In this document: positions 16,719 through 26,484 of the stretch, piece after piece
Layout of the letters: every line of letters begins with the position of its first letter
How positions within the stretch are numbered: the first letter of the stretch is position 1
Assembly (NCBI GenBank): GCA_902786275.1
Contig: CADACC010000009.1
Coordinates: 1 to 58,537 of the forward strand
Length of the DNA: 58,537 nucleotides
Direction of reading: 5' to 3'
From: an uncultured Erysipelotrichaceae bacterium
Lineage (GTDB): Bacteria > Bacillota_I > Bacilli_A > RF39 > UBA660
Notes under the pieces: model-generated
Told to the model about the DNA's origin: nothing
What the model saw: the letters and a program-made list of their open reading frames with translations, nothing else
Database searches by the model: none
Translations under genes and position numbers: made by a program

Positions 16719-18509
16719 TTAGTTTTCCTCCATATCTGACATAGCTGTTTTTATATCAACATAATCATCATCTTGGAAATCATTAATCATGAAATTTTTT
16801 TCTTCTTCTTTTTCACTTACATCTTCTGTGATAGGAATAATTTCAACAACTCTTAATTTTTCTTTCTTTTCTTCTTTAACTATAGATTCATCAATTGGCT
16901 TAATTTCAATTAATTCTTCTTTAGTTTCTTCTAAAACAGGTTTATCTTCCTCTTTAACATCTTCTATTTTATCTATTTTTGCTTCTTTTTCTTCTTCTAC
17001 TTTCTTAGATTTGCGAGACATTCTTGTTTTTTTATCAACAAATTCTAGTGAAGAATAAAGCATTTCAAATTCGTCTAAAATAGCTGATAGAGATTTATTA
17101 TATTGCTCTCTATTTTTAAGTTCAACAATCTTATTATTAATCTTTTCTAAAGTTAATTTATCTTTCTCTTCTTCTAAGATATCTTTAGATGTTGTACTAA
17201 GTGAAAGTTTTTTACTTAGTTCATCATATTCTTCATCTTTAGATTTAACTTCTTGTTCATATAAACCAATAAGTTCACCAATATCTTTAAGTTCACCAAT
17301 ATTTAAAACCATGTCTTGACGATATCTCTCAGCTATGACATAGATGTTTCCTTTTTCTTCAATTAACTTATTATATGCAGCTTGAACTACTGTTCTTGGT
17401 ATTTCATTATCGCTAAAGTCATAGTTTTCATATTCAACTAAACTATCATCTATTGCTTCAAGTTGAGATTCAGCACGATAAATCTTAGCACTTAATAAAT
17501 CATTTTCACTACTTAAAAGTTTCTTTCTATTTTCAAGATCTTTTATTCTTTCTTTAGTCTTTTTAATATAATCTTCAAGATAAGTGATTCTTTCTTCTAT
17601 AAATTCAGCATCAAGTGTTTGATATACTTTTTGTGAGATTTCTTTGTCATATGATGTAAGTTCATCACTTAGTTTTTGCATTTCAACACTAATTTGGTCA
17701 TTTTCAAGATCCATATAAGGTATTTCTCTTACTTTTTCAACTAAATGATTAAATTCGGATTCTACTTCCTCTTTTCTTTCATTAGCAATATGCTCTTTAA
17801 TTGCTGATGCAATATAAACAGGATCTTCAAGAATTTCACTTTTATGCCAGAATAGATCATCTAGATAATTCTTAATATCTAAATACATTTGCTCATCTTC
17901 TTCCTTAGCATCTGTATCAACATAAGATTTAATATTAGATAAACTATTTTCTATTTCAATTAATCTTTCATTTTCTTTAGATATTTTGTCAGCCATTTCA
18001 TTTGAAGACTGTGCAAGATATTCAACTTTCTTTTGAATTTTTTCATATCTATTTTCAAGATCTTCTTTTGCTTGGTTTAATCTGTTAATACGTGAGTTTT
18101 CAATTGCAACCATTTCTGAATAAGCATCAGATTTATCATCAATTTCATTAATTACAGAGTTATATGTATTAGCATTGCTTATTTCTTCTGTAATATTTTC
18201 AAGTTCTATATGAAGACGATTTTCTTCTTCCATTACATCTTCTAGTTCTCTATCAATATCATTTTTAATCTTAGTTAACTTTTGAATTTTTTTAGTTAAA
18301 CTAATTTTAATATTTCTATCGACTATTTCATTAGATGCATCAAAATATTTATCGTCACTCATTTCATCTTCGAGTCTTCTTAATTCTTCTTGAGTTTCTT
18401 CAATTTTTATGTCTGTATCATCTAAATCTGCTTTAAGTTCATCTATATTAGAATTTGATCCAGACATTTTAACTAGTAAATCTATTAATTCAAAAATATT
18501 TGATTGCAT
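16719..18509 (-). CDS. Long coiled-coil protein of unknown function
   Basis: A 596-residue, very charged protein that is nearly all predicted coiled coil from about residue 15 to 490, with heptad-like Leu/Ile spacing and Glu/Lys-rich helices. No Walker motifs are visible, so it is not an SMC or Rad50 ATPase. There is no signal peptide or membrane segment. Residues 500-560 are a Lys/Glu-rich disordered linker, and the last 25 are acidic (NDFQDDDYVDIKTAMSD). It may be a cytoplasmic scaffold or division-related filament (inference). The ATG lies 7-9 bases after AAAGGGTG. It is followed after one base by the DUF1292-like gene. Confidence 0.72.
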   Translation of the reverse strand: MQSNIFELIDLLVKMSGSNSNIDELKADLDDTDIKIEETQEELRRLEDEMSDDKYFDASNEIVDRNIKISLTKKIQKLTKIKNDIDRELEDVMEEENRLHIELENITEEISNANTYNSVINEIDDKSDAYSEMVAIENSRINRLNQAKEDLENRYEKIQKKVEYLAQSSNEMADKISKENERLIEIENSLSNIKSYVDTDAKEEDEQMYLDIKNYLDDLFWHKSEILEDPVYIASAIKEHIANERKEEVESEFNHLVEKVREIPYMDLENDQISVEMQKLSDELTSYDKEISQKVYQTLDAEFIEERITYLEDYIKKTKERIKDLENRKKLLSSENDLLSAKIYRAESQLEAIDDSLVEYENYDFSDNEIPRTVVQAAYNKLIEEKGNIYVIAERYRQDMVLNIGELKDIGELIGLYEQEVKSKDEEYDELSKKLSLSTTSKDILEEEKDKLTLEKINNKIVELKNREQYNKSLSAILDEFEMLYSSLEFVDKKTRMSRKSKKVEEEKEAKIDKIEDVKEEDKPVLEETKEELIEIKPIDESIVKEEKKEKLRVVEIIPITEDVSEKEEEKNFMINDFQDDDYVDIKTAMSDMEEN

Positions 18510-18565
18510 GTTAACACACCCTTTTACTCTATTAACATACTAACATATAAGGACTTTTATTTCAA

Positions 18566-18596
18566 TAAAAAAGAGAGGAAAATATAGCCTCTCTTA
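18566..18596 (-). terminator. Rho-independent terminator after the 18606 gene
   Basis: Minus-strand AAGAGAGG pairs with CCTCTCTT around a nine-base AT loop, followed by a T-run. Confidence 0.85.
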
Positions 18597-18605
18597 TACT
18601 ATTTA

Positions 18606-19157
18606 TTACCTTTTATTAACAATTCCTTTTTCCACCATTACTGTAATTAAAGTGCTAATATCAATAATCTTATCAAGATTCTCACATTCGCCACATTTTT
18701 GTATAAAATCTCCTTTAAAAGCTTCCATCTCTTCACTATTAAAGCGAAAAATTTTATTCTCTTCATTTGATGCAAACCTACGAAAATTATGTGAACTTTC
18801 ATCTAAGCTATCAGTATGCGCTTGTAATCTTATCGTATCATCACTTTTGTTATATAAAGCACTTTTAATATCTTCACCTTGAGATATTTTTCTTCTAATC
18901 ATTAAACCAATAATTTTTTCTGATTCCAAGACAAAATACTCTGCGTTATTTGTTGCTTTATAATAATAGTTACCTGAATAATATTCATTTGAATTTGGTT
19001 CTTTTCCAGCTATTATAAAATCTCCCCTTAAATAATCTTTTATAAATTTTTGTTCTTCATCATTGCATGAATACCATAGAGTCATTGTGTTGATTTGGTT
19101 CGGTATTTTTGCAACCTTAAACCCTAATTCATCTTGCTTAATTTCTATAAATTTCAT
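18606..19157 (-). CDS. Hypothetical protein, second gene of an unknown pair
   Basis: A 183-residue soluble protein with no recognised family. The N-terminal half is beta-rich with many Tyr and Asn residues (NEYYSGNYYYKATNN), and the C-terminal third is helical with an isolated CGEC pair. The start codon overlaps the stop of the preceding membrane-protein gene by four bases, so translation is coupled and the products may act together. The pair ends in its own terminator. Confidence 0.7.
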   Translation of the reverse strand: MKFIEIKQDELGFKVAKIPNQINTMTLWYSCNDEEQKFIKDYLRGDFIIAGKEPNSNEYYSGNYYYKATNNAEYFVLESEKIIGLMIRRKISQGEDIKSALYNKSDDTIRLQAHTDSLDESSHNFRRFASNEENKIFRFNSEEMEAFKGDFIQKCGECENLDKIIDISTLITVMVEKGIVNKR

Positions 19158-19810
19158 ATATCATTCTCCATATCCATTTGCTTTACTATATTAAATTGTG
19201 CTTCGACTGAAAAATTAGTTAATCCGAATGAACCTTCAAACATCAACCAGTAGGTTCCAGGTTCATCAATATATTTAGTTATATTATGGATCATTTTACC
19301 TTTGTATAAAATCTTTGATTCGTCTCCGATTTTTTCTAATGTTACATATTTTAATTTATATTTCATCTCTTTTGTTTTATCTTTATGACTTCTACATCTA
19401 ACTCTTCTTCGTTGATAATAACACTCATACGTATTAAAATCCATATAATAATTATCTCCAAAAAATAATTCTTCTTCATCTAAATCTTCATCAAACATAT
19501 CATCATTAGAACTTTTAACATATATAAATAAAGGAATTATTGGAAATTTTATATTATATAGTGAATACGAGGCTAGTACTTTATCATTTATTTTTATTTC
19601 ATAAAACCTATTAACACTTGATGGGTAACCAAATGGATTATTTATTACTAAAGGCCCTGCAATTCCACGTATAATAAGTATGATTGCAACTACAAAAATA
19701 ATCTTCAAGATTTTGATTATTTTTTGTTCTCTTAACTCATGAGATGTAATCATAGAATCATATGATACCTTATCATAATCTTCTTTATATTTAATTTCTC
19801 TTTTTTCCAT
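19154..19810 (-). CDS. Hypothetical single-pass membrane protein, first gene of an unknown pair
   Basis: About 218 residues. A charged cytoplasmic N-terminus of some 30 residues is followed by one membrane helix (KIIFVVAIILIIRGIAG, about residues 37-54). The rest is beta-rich and probably extracellular, with a single acidic loop (DDMFDEDLDEEE) and a CYYQRRRVRCRS segment whose two cysteines could pair. As in cysS the upstream region reads AAGGAG-T-ATG-TAT-ATG; the second ATG (19810) has the correct spacing of about 7 bases. It overlaps the next gene by four bases. No function can be assigned. Confidence 0.72.
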   Translation of the reverse strand: MEKREIKYKEDYDKVSYDSMITSHELREQKIIKILKIIFVVAIILIIRGIAGPLVINNPFGYPSSVNRFYEIKINDKVLASYSLYNIKFPIIPLFIYVKSSNDDMFDEDLDEEELFFGDNYYMDFNTYECYYQRRRVRCRSHKDKTKEMKYKLKYVTLEKIGDESKILYKGKMIHNITKYIDEPGTYWLMFEGSFGLTNFSVEAQFNIVKQMDMENDI

Positions 19811-19931
19811 ATACATACTCCTTAATACGTTTTTATTGGAGCTTTTTAAATAAATGCTTTATTCACACATCTATCATTAAAATTATATCATAAAGAGAAA
19901 ATATACAAAACGTTCATTGTAAATTAATATT

Positions 19932-19966
19932 AAAAAAAGATATTAAGGAAACTAATATCTTTTTTA
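19932..19966 (-). terminator. Terminator of the ribosomal protein supercluster
   Basis: Minus-strand AAAAAGATATTA pairs with TAATATCTTTTT, ending in a T-run directly after rplQ. This is the first clear intrinsic terminator after rpsJ, 14 kb upstream. Confidence 0.88.
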
Positions 19967-19971
19967 TTATA

Positions 19972-20316
19972 TTATTTTACTAATTCTAATTTAACTTCTA
20001 AAGCATCGTCACCAACACGTTCATTAAGTTTAATAATACGTGTATATCCGCCTTCTCTTGTTGCGTAACGTTTTGCTAAATCGTCAAATACTTTTTTAAC
20101 AACTTCATTATCATTGTGAACAAAAGCAAGTGCTTTTCTTCTAGATACTAAAGTTCCTCTTTTTCCGTAAGTAATCATCTTATCAACGAATTTTCTAACT
20201 TCTTTAGCTCTTGCTTCAGTAGTTACAACAGATTCATTTAAGATAACTGTTTTTGTAAGTCCAGCTAGGATACTTCTTCTTTTTCTTGATTCTCTTCCTA
20301 ATTTTCTATATAACAT
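19972..20316 (-). CDS. rplQ: 50S ribosomal protein L17
   Basis: Large-subunit protein near the tunnel exit. The 114 residues match bacterial L17, with the typical [20 protein letters not shown] start and the [15 protein letters not shown] stretch. It is the last gene of the alpha cluster, 15 bases after rpoA, and ends at the supercluster terminator. The ECF transporter genes that often follow rplQ in Firmicutes are not here. Confidence 0.98.
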   Translation of the reverse strand: MLYRKLGRESRKRRSILAGLTKTVILNESVVTTEARAKEVRKFVDKMITYGKRGTLVSRRKALAFVHNDNEVVKKVFDDLAKRYATREGGYTRIIKLNERVGDDALEVKLELVK

Positions 20317-20331
20317 AAATTATTCTCCTTA

Positions 20332-21276
20332 CTAATCACGGAACTTAAGATCCATCTCATGAACTTTATCAATAACTTCTTTAAGTGATTTTTTACCTAA
20401 GTTTCTTATCTTAGTAACTTCTACTTCACGTTTATTAATTAAATCTTGAACTGTATGAATGCCAGCTCTTTTTAGACAGTTATAAGCTCTTACTGAGAAT
20501 TCTATTTCTTCAATAGGTGTTTCTAAAGTCTTAGTGATATTATCTACTTGTTTTTCTTGCATTAAGCCAGATACATTACTAATAGCATTTAAATCCGCAA
20601 TAATATTGAAATGTTCAATTAAAATTTTTGCAGAAAGTGCCATAGCTTCTTCTGGAGTAATACTTCCATTTGTATAAACATGCATTGTTAATTTATCAAA
20701 ATTTTCATTTTGACCAACACGAGTTTTTTCGTCTTCAACCTTAACTAATTCGATTGGTGAATATGATGAATCAATAGCTATAACTTCAGGTTTTCCTTCG
20801 CAGAATAATTTCTTATTTTCTTTTGCTTCAACATAACCTTTACCGTTATTTACTGTCATTTCCATATCAATTTTTCCACCCTTAACAAGTGTACAAATTA
20901 CATGATCTGGATTAATGATTTCAACTTCAGCATCTTTTTCAATATCTCCAGCAGTTACAACGCCTTCTTTATCAGCAGATAAACGAATTGTTTTTACTTC
21001 TTGAGAATGATTTTTTAAAACTACGCCTTTTAAATTTAAAACGATAGTTGTAACGTCTTCAACAACGCCTTCGATTTTTTGGAATTCATGTAAAACTCCA
21101 TCAATTTTTACAGTAGTAATAGCGCTACCTGGTAAGCTTGATAACATTACTCTTCTTAGAGCATTTCCAATAGTAATTCCAAATCCTCTTTCAAGAGGTT
21201 CTAATTCAAACTTTCCGTAGTGATTGCTTTCTACATATTCAGCTATTTTATATTCTGGTTTTTCAAAACTTATCAT
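20332..21276 (-). CDS. rpoA: DNA-directed RNA polymerase subunit alpha
   Basis: Alpha subunit, 314 residues. Residues 1-230 form the dimerisation domain that nucleates polymerase assembly (RGFGITIGNALRRVMLSSLPG). After a flexible linker the C-terminal domain (about 245-314) carries the RAYNCLKRAGIHTVQDL and RNLGKKSLKEV helices that contact UP elements and activators. It sits in the usual place between rpsK and rplQ. Confidence 0.99.
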   Translation of the reverse strand: MISFEKPEYKIAEYVESNHYGKFELEPLERGFGITIGNALRRVMLSSLPGSAITTVKIDGVLHEFQKIEGVVEDVTTIVLNLKGVVLKNHSQEVKTIRLSADKEGVVTAGDIEKDAEVEIINPDHVICTLVKGGKIDMEMTVNNGKGYVEAKENKKLFCEGKPEVIAIDSSYSPIELVKVEDEKTRVGQNENFDKLTMHVYTNGSITPEEAMALSAKILIEHFNIIADLNAISNVSGLMQEKQVDNITKTLETPIEEIEFSVRAYNCLKRAGIHTVQDLINKREVEVTKIRNLGKKSLKEVIDKVHEMDLKFRD

Positions 21277-21303
21277 ATTTCCTTAACCCTTCCTTTATCC
21301 AAA

Positions 21304-21687
21304 TTAATTTCTAGGTCTCTTTGGTGGACGACAACCATTATGAGGTACTGGTGTTTGATCAACAATACTTGTGATTTCTAATCCAGCAGTTTGAAGAGAA
21401 CGAATTGCGTTTTCACGTCCAGAACCAAGTCCTTTAACAAAAACATCAACTTTTACTACGCCTTGTTCCATAGCAGCTCTTGCAGCAGCTTCAGCAGCTA
21501 CACCAGCAGCAAATGGAGTTTTCTTTTTACTACCTTTATATCCGATAGTACCAGCAGAAGCCCAAGAAATTACGCTTCCGTCTTTTTCACAAATAGATAC
21601 GATAGTATTATTATAAGTTGAATGGATATGAGCTTCAGCTTCAGGTATATTCTTTTTGATTTTTCTTTTTCTTCTATTATATGCCAT
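21304..21687 (-). CDS. rpsK: 30S ribosomal protein S11
   Basis: Platform protein of the small subunit, 127 residues. The conserved C-terminal [20 protein letters not shown] and the [13 protein letters not shown] tail are present. Normal length, in the standard rpsM-rpsK-rpoA order with short spacers. Confidence 0.99.
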   Translation of the reverse strand: MAYNRRKRKIKKNIPEAEAHIHSTYNNTIVSICEKDGSVISWASAGTIGYKGSKKKTPFAAGVAAEAAARAAMEQGVVKVDVFVKGLGSGRENAIRSLQTAGLEITSIVDQTPVPHNGCRPPKRPRN

Positions 21688-21697
21688 AATTATCCTC

Positions 21698-22072
21698 CTA
21701 CTTTCCTACCTTTTTCTTATTTGCTACTACTTTACCTTTACCTTTACGAGTCTTAGCATTTCTACTAGTTCTTTGACCTCTAACAGGTAATCCTTTTTTA
21801 TGTCTAGTACCTTGGTAGCAATTAATTTCCATTTTATTTTTAATGTTCATTTGAACTTCACGACGTAAATCACCTTCAACCATATGGTTATCTAATTCTT
21901 TACGTAATTTATTAACTTCATCATCAGTTAAATCTTTTACCTTTTTAGATGGGTCTACTTTTGCTGCTTCACAAATTTGAAGTGCTAAAGGGCGACCAAC
22001 ACCATAAATAACAGTTAAACCAATTTTAATTTGTTTATTTGCAGGTAAATCAATATTTTTAATACGTGCCAT
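21698..22072 (-). CDS. rpsM: 30S ribosomal protein S13
   Basis: Small-subunit head protein contacting the P-site tRNA and the large subunit, 124 residues. It begins [15 protein letters not shown] and ends with the basic [18 protein letters not shown] tail that reaches the tRNA. Ten bases upstream of rpsK. Confidence 0.99.
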   Translation of the reverse strand: MARIKNIDLPANKQIKIGLTVIYGVGRPLALQICEAAKVDPSKKVKDLTDDEVNKLRKELDNHMVEGDLRREVQMNIKNKMEINCYQGTRHKKGLPVRGQRTSRNAKTRKGKGKVVANKKKVGK

Positions 22073-22090
22073 TTAACTTATTTCCTCCTA

Positions 22091-22204
22091 TTAACCTTGA
22101 GTTTGTTTATGTTTTTTGTTTTCACAAATAACCATAACTTTACCTTTTCTTCTTATGATTTTACATTTCTTACATATCTTTTTTACAGATGGTCTTACTT
22201 TCAT
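22091..22204 (-). CDS. rpmJ: 50S ribosomal protein L36
   Basis: A 37-residue protein beginning [20 protein letters not shown] and ending KHKQTQG. It is the zinc-binding (C+) form with CxxC near residues 11-14, a third cysteine at 27 and a histidine at 32. It lies between infA and rpsM with a normal AGGAG site. Its place and sequence leave no doubt. Confidence 0.97.
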   Translation of the reverse strand: MKVRPSVKKICKKCKIIRRKGKVMVICENKKHKQTQG

Positions 22205-22218
22205 AAAACTAATTTCTC

Positions 22219-22458
22219 CTATCTTTTATTCCATGTAATGCGCCCACGTGTTAAGTCATAAGGGGATAATTCGATAGTTACTGTATCACCTGGTAAGATA
22301 CGAATTGAATTAACGCGCATTTTACCAGAAACGTAGGCTTTAACAGTATGTTTATTTGGAAGTTCTACGATAAATTCTCCTCCGTGTAATACTTCAAGAA
22401 CTTTACCTTCTACTTCTATTTTATCTTCTTTTTTTTGGGAATTATTATTTTTCGCCAT
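22219..22458 (-). CDS. infA: Translation initiation factor IF-1
   Basis: A 79-residue OB-fold protein that occupies the A site during initiation. The core from [13 protein letters not shown] to [15 protein letters not shown] is typical. Compared with most IF-1, the N-terminus has an extra hydrophilic stretch of about eight residues (NNNSQKKE). It overlaps the end of map by 14 bases, a sign of coupled translation. Confidence 0.98.
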   Translation of the reverse strand: MAKNNNSQKKEDKIEVEGKVLEVLHGGEFIVELPNKHTVKAYVSGKMRVNSIRILPGDTVTIELSPYDLTRGRITWNKR

Positions 22459-23212
22459 TCTTTTCCTTATCTCCTGTTAAAATTTCATATCCATCATCGG
22501 TTACAACAACAGTGTGTTCGAAGTGAGCTGATGGATAGCCATCTTCGGTAACTATTGTCCAGCCATCATCTAAAATTCCAATTTCTTTAGAACCAAGATT
22601 AAGCATAGGTTCAACAGCTATAACCATTCCTTTTTTTAGTGTTATCCCAGTTCCTGCTTTTCCATAGTTTGGAACATCTGGATCTTCATGAATATCAGTT
22701 CCAAGACCATGACCAACAAGTTCTTCAACAACACTTAAGCCATGTTCATGAGCAAAAGTCTCAATTGCATGCCCTATGTCACCTATTTTAGCACCAGCTT
22801 TGATTTTACTCAAGCCCACATATAATGCTTCTTCAGTATATTTTACTAAATCTTTGACATCATCTGGTGCATCACCAACAATGTAAGTATTAGCACTATC
22901 GCTTTGATAACCATTATATTCAGTGCAAAAATCGAAAGAAACAACATCACCATTTTGTATTTTATAGTTTCCAGGTATACCATGAACTACTTCATCGTTA
23001 ACTGAAATACAAATACTCTTTGGATAACCTTCATAACCTAAACAACTAGGTTTACCACCATGACTTCTAATAAATTTATCTGCGATATTATTAAGTTCAT
23101 TAGTAGTTATACCAGGTTTTAAATGTTTCTTTAGTTCCTCATGAGTTAAATAATTAATATATCCAGCTTGTTTCATGATTTCAATTTCACGATCACTTTT
23201 AATACTAATCAT
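22445..23212 (-). CDS. map: Methionine aminopeptidase, type I
   Basis: Removes the initiator Met from new proteins. The 255 residues carry the metal-ligand set of the pita-bread fold: D in [15 protein letters not shown] in SANTYI, H in [15 protein letters not shown], and E residues in IAVEPMLN and HFEHTVVV. Starts one base before the adk stop region and overlaps infA at its 3' end. Confidence 0.98.
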   Translation of the reverse strand: MISIKSDREIEIMKQAGYINYLTHEELKKHLKPGITTNELNNIADKFIRSHGGKPSCLGYEGYPKSICISVNDEVVHGIPGNYKIQNGDVVSFDFCTEYNGYQSDSANTYIVGDAPDDVKDLVKYTEEALYVGLSKIKAGAKIGDIGHAIETFAHEHGLSVVEELVGHGLGTDIHEDPDVPNYGKAGTGITLKKGMVIAVEPMLNLGSKEIGILDDGWTIVTEDGYPSAHFEHTVVVTDDGYEILTGDKEKNGEK

Positions 23213-23875
23213 TTATTTCACCCCGGTAACATAAGTTTCTATATTCTTAAAAATATCTTCAGCATTCTTAGATGCATCAACATTAATAAGTTTATTTAAA
23301 TCATTATAATAATTAAGTATTGGTTCAACGTTATTTATATATGTATCAAATCTATCTTTAAATGTTTCTTCAGTATCATCTGATCTTTTCTCAAGATTAG
23401 ATGAACATGAATCACATATTCCTGATACCTTTGGCATTAAACTTTCAACTAAATCATTAAATGATTTACCACAGTTTGGACATATTAAACGTCCAAGTAC
23501 TCTTTTTTTTGCTTCTTCATAATCTAAATTCATGTAGATAACTTGATAGTTATCAACATTTAAATCATTGAAGCATTTTGTAAGCATTTCTGCTTGGTTA
23601 GGTGTTCTTGGAAAACCGTCAATGATAAATGCTTTATTTTCTTCTAAAACAGATGTTAATTTGTTTTTAAGAAGAGTTAAAACGATATTATCATCAACAA
23701 GTTTTCCTGAACTTATAATTTCATTAATTTGTATTCCTAAATCGCTATTTTTAGCAACTTCTTCACGTAGTAAGTCTCCTGTAGATATATGACTATAACC
23801 ATATTTTTCAACTAAAAATTTACTTTGTGTTCCCTTACCTGCAGCAGGTGGGGCAATGAATACAAAATTTCTCAT
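23213..23875 (-). CDS. adk: Adenylate kinase
   Basis: Interconverts ATP + AMP and 2 ADP. The P-loop is PPAAGKGTQ at residues 9-17, and the AMP-site motifs DGFPRTPNQAE and STGDLLREE are present. The long LID domain has four cysteines (CPNCGKSFN and CDSCSS), so it binds zinc as in other Gram-positives. The length of 220 is normal. Located between secY and map with 2-base and 0-base spacing. Confidence 0.98.
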   Translation of the reverse strand: MRNFVFIAPPAAGKGTQSKFLVEKYGYSHISTGDLLREEVAKNSDLGIQINEIISSGKLVDDNIVLTLLKNKLTSVLEENKAFIIDGFPRTPNQAEMLTKCFNDLNVDNYQVIYMNLDYEEAKKRVLGRLICPNCGKSFNDLVESLMPKVSGICDSCSSNLEKRSDDTEETFKDRFDTYINNVEPILNYYNDLNKLINVDASKNAEDIFKNIETYVTGVK

Positions 23876-23877
23876 AA

Positions 23878-25143
23878 TTACTTTAACCTTTTTCTTCTTT
23901 CTGAATAGCTTCTTGAAATTAAGCTACTTTCAATTTGTTTATATGTTTCAATTGCTACTCCAACAACGATTAAGATACCTGTTCCACCAACAGTTACTGA
24001 TGAAGGTAACTTAGTGAAGTTTGAAACAATTACTGGAAGTCCAGCAAGAACAACTAAGAATAAACTACCTACTAAAGTAAGTTTTCCTAAGCTGTTACTA
24101 ATATAATCGGAAGTATCTTTTCCAGGTCTTACACCAGGAATATAACCTCCTCTTTCATTTAAATCTTTACTCATTTCTTCTGGATTCATACTTAAGAAAG
24201 TATAGAAGTATCCAAAGAAAATGATTAATACTATATAAAGTGCAAATCCAACAGGTGTTGTATACACAATATATTTTTTAACAAATTCGATTGCAGCTTT
24301 TTTACCAGTTAATTGAACAACTGTTGCAGGTATTGTTGTTAATATTGATGCAAAGATTACAGGCATAACACCAGCAGAGTTAATTTTAATTGGTAAAAAG
24401 CTTTGTTTAGCACCATATGCACTTGCTGTTCTATTTGCATACTGTATAGGTATTCTTCTTTCAGCAAGTGTAATCCAAATAATTCCAATAATAATTACTA
24501 AATATAATAGAACAAATAAACCAAATAATACAGATCCAACACCTGTTGTGTAGCTTCCGCTTGTAACAAGTGATTGGAAAGCTGATTTGAAGATATTTGG
24601 CATACTTTGAACAATACCTGCCATAATTAGTAGTGATTGTCCATTACCAATACCTTTTTGAGTTATTTGATCACCAATCCAAAGTAGGAATGCTGTACCA
24701 GCAGTCATAACTAAAGCTGTTTTTAGCATTGCAACACTTGATGCACCTTTCATGTAGAACACGATAATTGCATAAGCTTGGATAAATGCAAATATAATTC
24801 CTAAATATCTAGTTATTTTATTAATCTTTTGTCTTCCAGTATATCCTTGCTCTTTTAACTCCTTAAAATATGGAAGAATATCCATTTGAAGAAGTTGAGT
24901 AATGATTTGAGCTGTAATGTATGGGGATACACCTAAAGCAAATATTGAAAATGTTCTAAGACCTCCACCACTCATTAAGTTAAAGATTTCTAAAAATCCT
25001 AAATCAGAATATATTTCTTTAGCCCATGGAATTGTTATTGTAGTACCTAAACAAAATATACCAAGGCAAGCAAGCGTAAAAACTATACGCTTTCTTAAAT
25101 CCTTATTACTTTTATTAAATATTTGCGAAATTACGCGAAACAT
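23878..25143 (-). CDS. secY: Protein translocase subunit SecY
   Basis: Channel subunit of the SecYEG translocon, 421 residues with ten hydrophobic helices. Signature regions GVSPYITAQIITQLLQMD (helix 2) and NPEEMSKDLNERGGYIPGVRPG (cytosolic loop before helix 9) are clear. Standard position after rplO, which ends only one base upstream. Confidence 0.99.
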   Translation of the reverse strand: MFRVISQIFNKSNKDLRKRIVFTLACLGIFCLGTTITIPWAKEIYSDLGFLEIFNLMSGGGLRTFSIFALGVSPYITAQIITQLLQMDILPYFKELKEQGYTGRQKINKITRYLGIIFAFIQAYAIIVFYMKGASSVAMLKTALVMTAGTAFLLWIGDQITQKGIGNGQSLLIMAGIVQSMPNIFKSAFQSLVTSGSYTTGVGSVLFGLFVLLYLVIIIGIIWITLAERRIPIQYANRTASAYGAKQSFLPIKINSAGVMPVIFASILTTIPATVVQLTGKKAAIEFVKKYIVYTTPVGFALYIVLIIFFGYFYTFLSMNPEEMSKDLNERGGYIPGVRPGKDTSDYISNSLGKLTLVGSLFLVVLAGLPVIVSNFTKLPSSVTVGGTGILIVVGVAIETYKQIESSLISRSYSERRKRLK

Positions 25144-25144
25144 T

Positions 25145-25591
25145 TTAGATCACCTCAGCTTTACCGCCAGCATCTTCAATTTTAGTTACAGCTTTACTTG
25201 AGAATCTGTTAGCTTTAACAGTAACTTTCTTTTCAAGTGTTCCATTTCCTAAAACTTTAACACCGCTTAATTGCTTTTTGATGATTCCTCTTTCTTTTAA
25301 TACTTCAGGAGATACTGTTTCTCCGTCATTAAAGTATTTATTAATTACATCTAAATTAATAGTTGCATATTTTACTTCAAAACGAGCATTGTTAAATCCA
25401 CGTTTTGGAATTCTTCTATAAAGTGGTGATTGTCCACCTTGGAACCAAGCTGAAATACCTGAACCACTTCTAGCATGTTGACCTTTTTGACCACGAGTAG
25501 ATGTCTTACCCATTCCTGATCCAGGTCCACGTCCAACTCTTTTAGTTGCTTTAGTTTCTTTACTCTTAGGTAGATTTTCTAACTTCATCAT
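25145..25591 (-). CDS. rplO: 50S ribosomal protein L15
   Basis: A 148-residue large-subunit protein with the Gly-rich RVGRGPGSGMGKTSTRGQKGQ N-terminal extension and a folded C-terminal half. Two adjacent ATGs offer alternative starts one codon apart. It directly follows rpsE with two bases between, where rpmD would normally lie. Confidence 0.98.
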   Translation of the reverse strand: MMKLENLPKSKETKATKRVGRGPGSGMGKTSTRGQKGQHARSGSGISAWFQGGQSPLYRRIPKRGFNNARFEVKYATINLDVINKYFNDGETVSPEVLKERGIIKKQLSGVKVLGNGTLEKKVTVKANRFSSKAVTKIEDAGGKAEVI

Positions 25592-25593
25592 AA

Positions 25594-26094
25594 TTATAAT
25601 TCCTCAACTTTCTTACCACGTAATGCAGCAATCTTAGCAGGAGTTCTTTGCATTTTTAATGCTTCTAAAGTAGCTTTAGCAACATTAACTTTTGTGTTAG
25701 AACCTAAAGATTTTGAAACGATATCTTTAATACCAGCTAGTTCGATAACTGCACGAGCAGCACCACCAGCAATGATTCCATTACCTTCTTTAGCAGGTTT
25801 AATTAATACAACAGCACGACCAACTTTAGCAGTTGCTTCATGACAAATTGTTCTATTATCAATTAAAGATACTTTGCAAACATTTTTATTTGCTGTTTGG
25901 ATAGCTTTTTTAATTGCTTCTGGAACTTCGTTAGCTTTTCCAGTACCAATACCAACTAAGCCTTTTCTGTTACCTACTACAACAGTAGCTGAAAAACGGA
26001 AATGTCTACCACCTTTTGTAACTTTTGTAACACGGCCAATGTTTATAACTTGTTCTTCAAGTAAATTCTTTTTAACTTCGTTATTTTGTCTCAT
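25594..26094 (-). CDS. rpsE: 30S ribosomal protein S5
   Basis: A 166-residue protein important for decoding fidelity. The dsRNA-binding N-terminal half ([21 protein letters not shown]) and the C-terminal half ([18 protein letters not shown]) are typical. Normal length. Unlike most Firmicutes, no rpmD (L30) follows. Confidence 0.99.
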   Translation of the reverse strand: MRQNNEVKKNLLEEQVINIGRVTKVTKGGRHFRFSATVVVGNRKGLVGIGTGKANEVPEAIKKAIQTANKNVCKVSLIDNRTICHEATAKVGRAVVLIKPAKEGNGIIAGGAARAVIELAGIKDIVSKSLGSNTKVNVAKATLEALKMQRTPAKIAALRGKKVEEL

Positions 26095-26103
26095 AAAAGC
26101 CTC

Positions 26104-26460
26104 CTAGAATTCTAGTCCGTTTTCTCTAGCAGCTTCAGCAAGTGCAGCTACACGTCCATGATATAAATATCCACCACGGTCGAAAACAACTTTCTTAATT
26201 TTTGCTTTTTTACATTTTTCAGCAATGTCTTTACCTACAGCTTTAGCGCCTTCAACATTACCGCCGTTTTTAATTTTTAGTTCAACTGAAGATGAGCTAA
26301 CTAGGGTAGTTCCAGTTACATCATCGATTACTTGAACAAAAATTTGACTATTAGATCTAAATACATTTAATCTAGGACATTCTTTAGTTCCTGATAATTT
26401 TTCACGAACTCTAGTATGTCTTCTCTTACGAGTATCATTTTTTGATTCTTTTCTTATCAT
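26104..26460 (-). CDS. rplR: 50S ribosomal protein L18
   Basis: A 118-residue 5S rRNA-binding protein. Basic N-terminal region ([15 protein letters not shown]) followed by the globular [14 protein letters not shown] and [20 protein letters not shown] motifs. Standard place between rplF and rpsE. Confidence 0.99.
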   Translation of the reverse strand: MIRKESKNDTRKRRHTRVREKLSGTKECPRLNVFRSNSQIFVQVIDDVTGTTLVSSSSVELKIKNGGNVEGAKAVGKDIAEKCKKAKIKKVVFDRGGYLYHGRVAALAEAARENGLEF

Positions 26461-26484
26461 ACTTTACTGTCTCCTTTACCCTAA

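Noticed and set aside
16719-18509. SMC/RecN-type ATPase
   Set aside because: No Walker A, signature or Walker B motifs at either end; only coiled coil remains.
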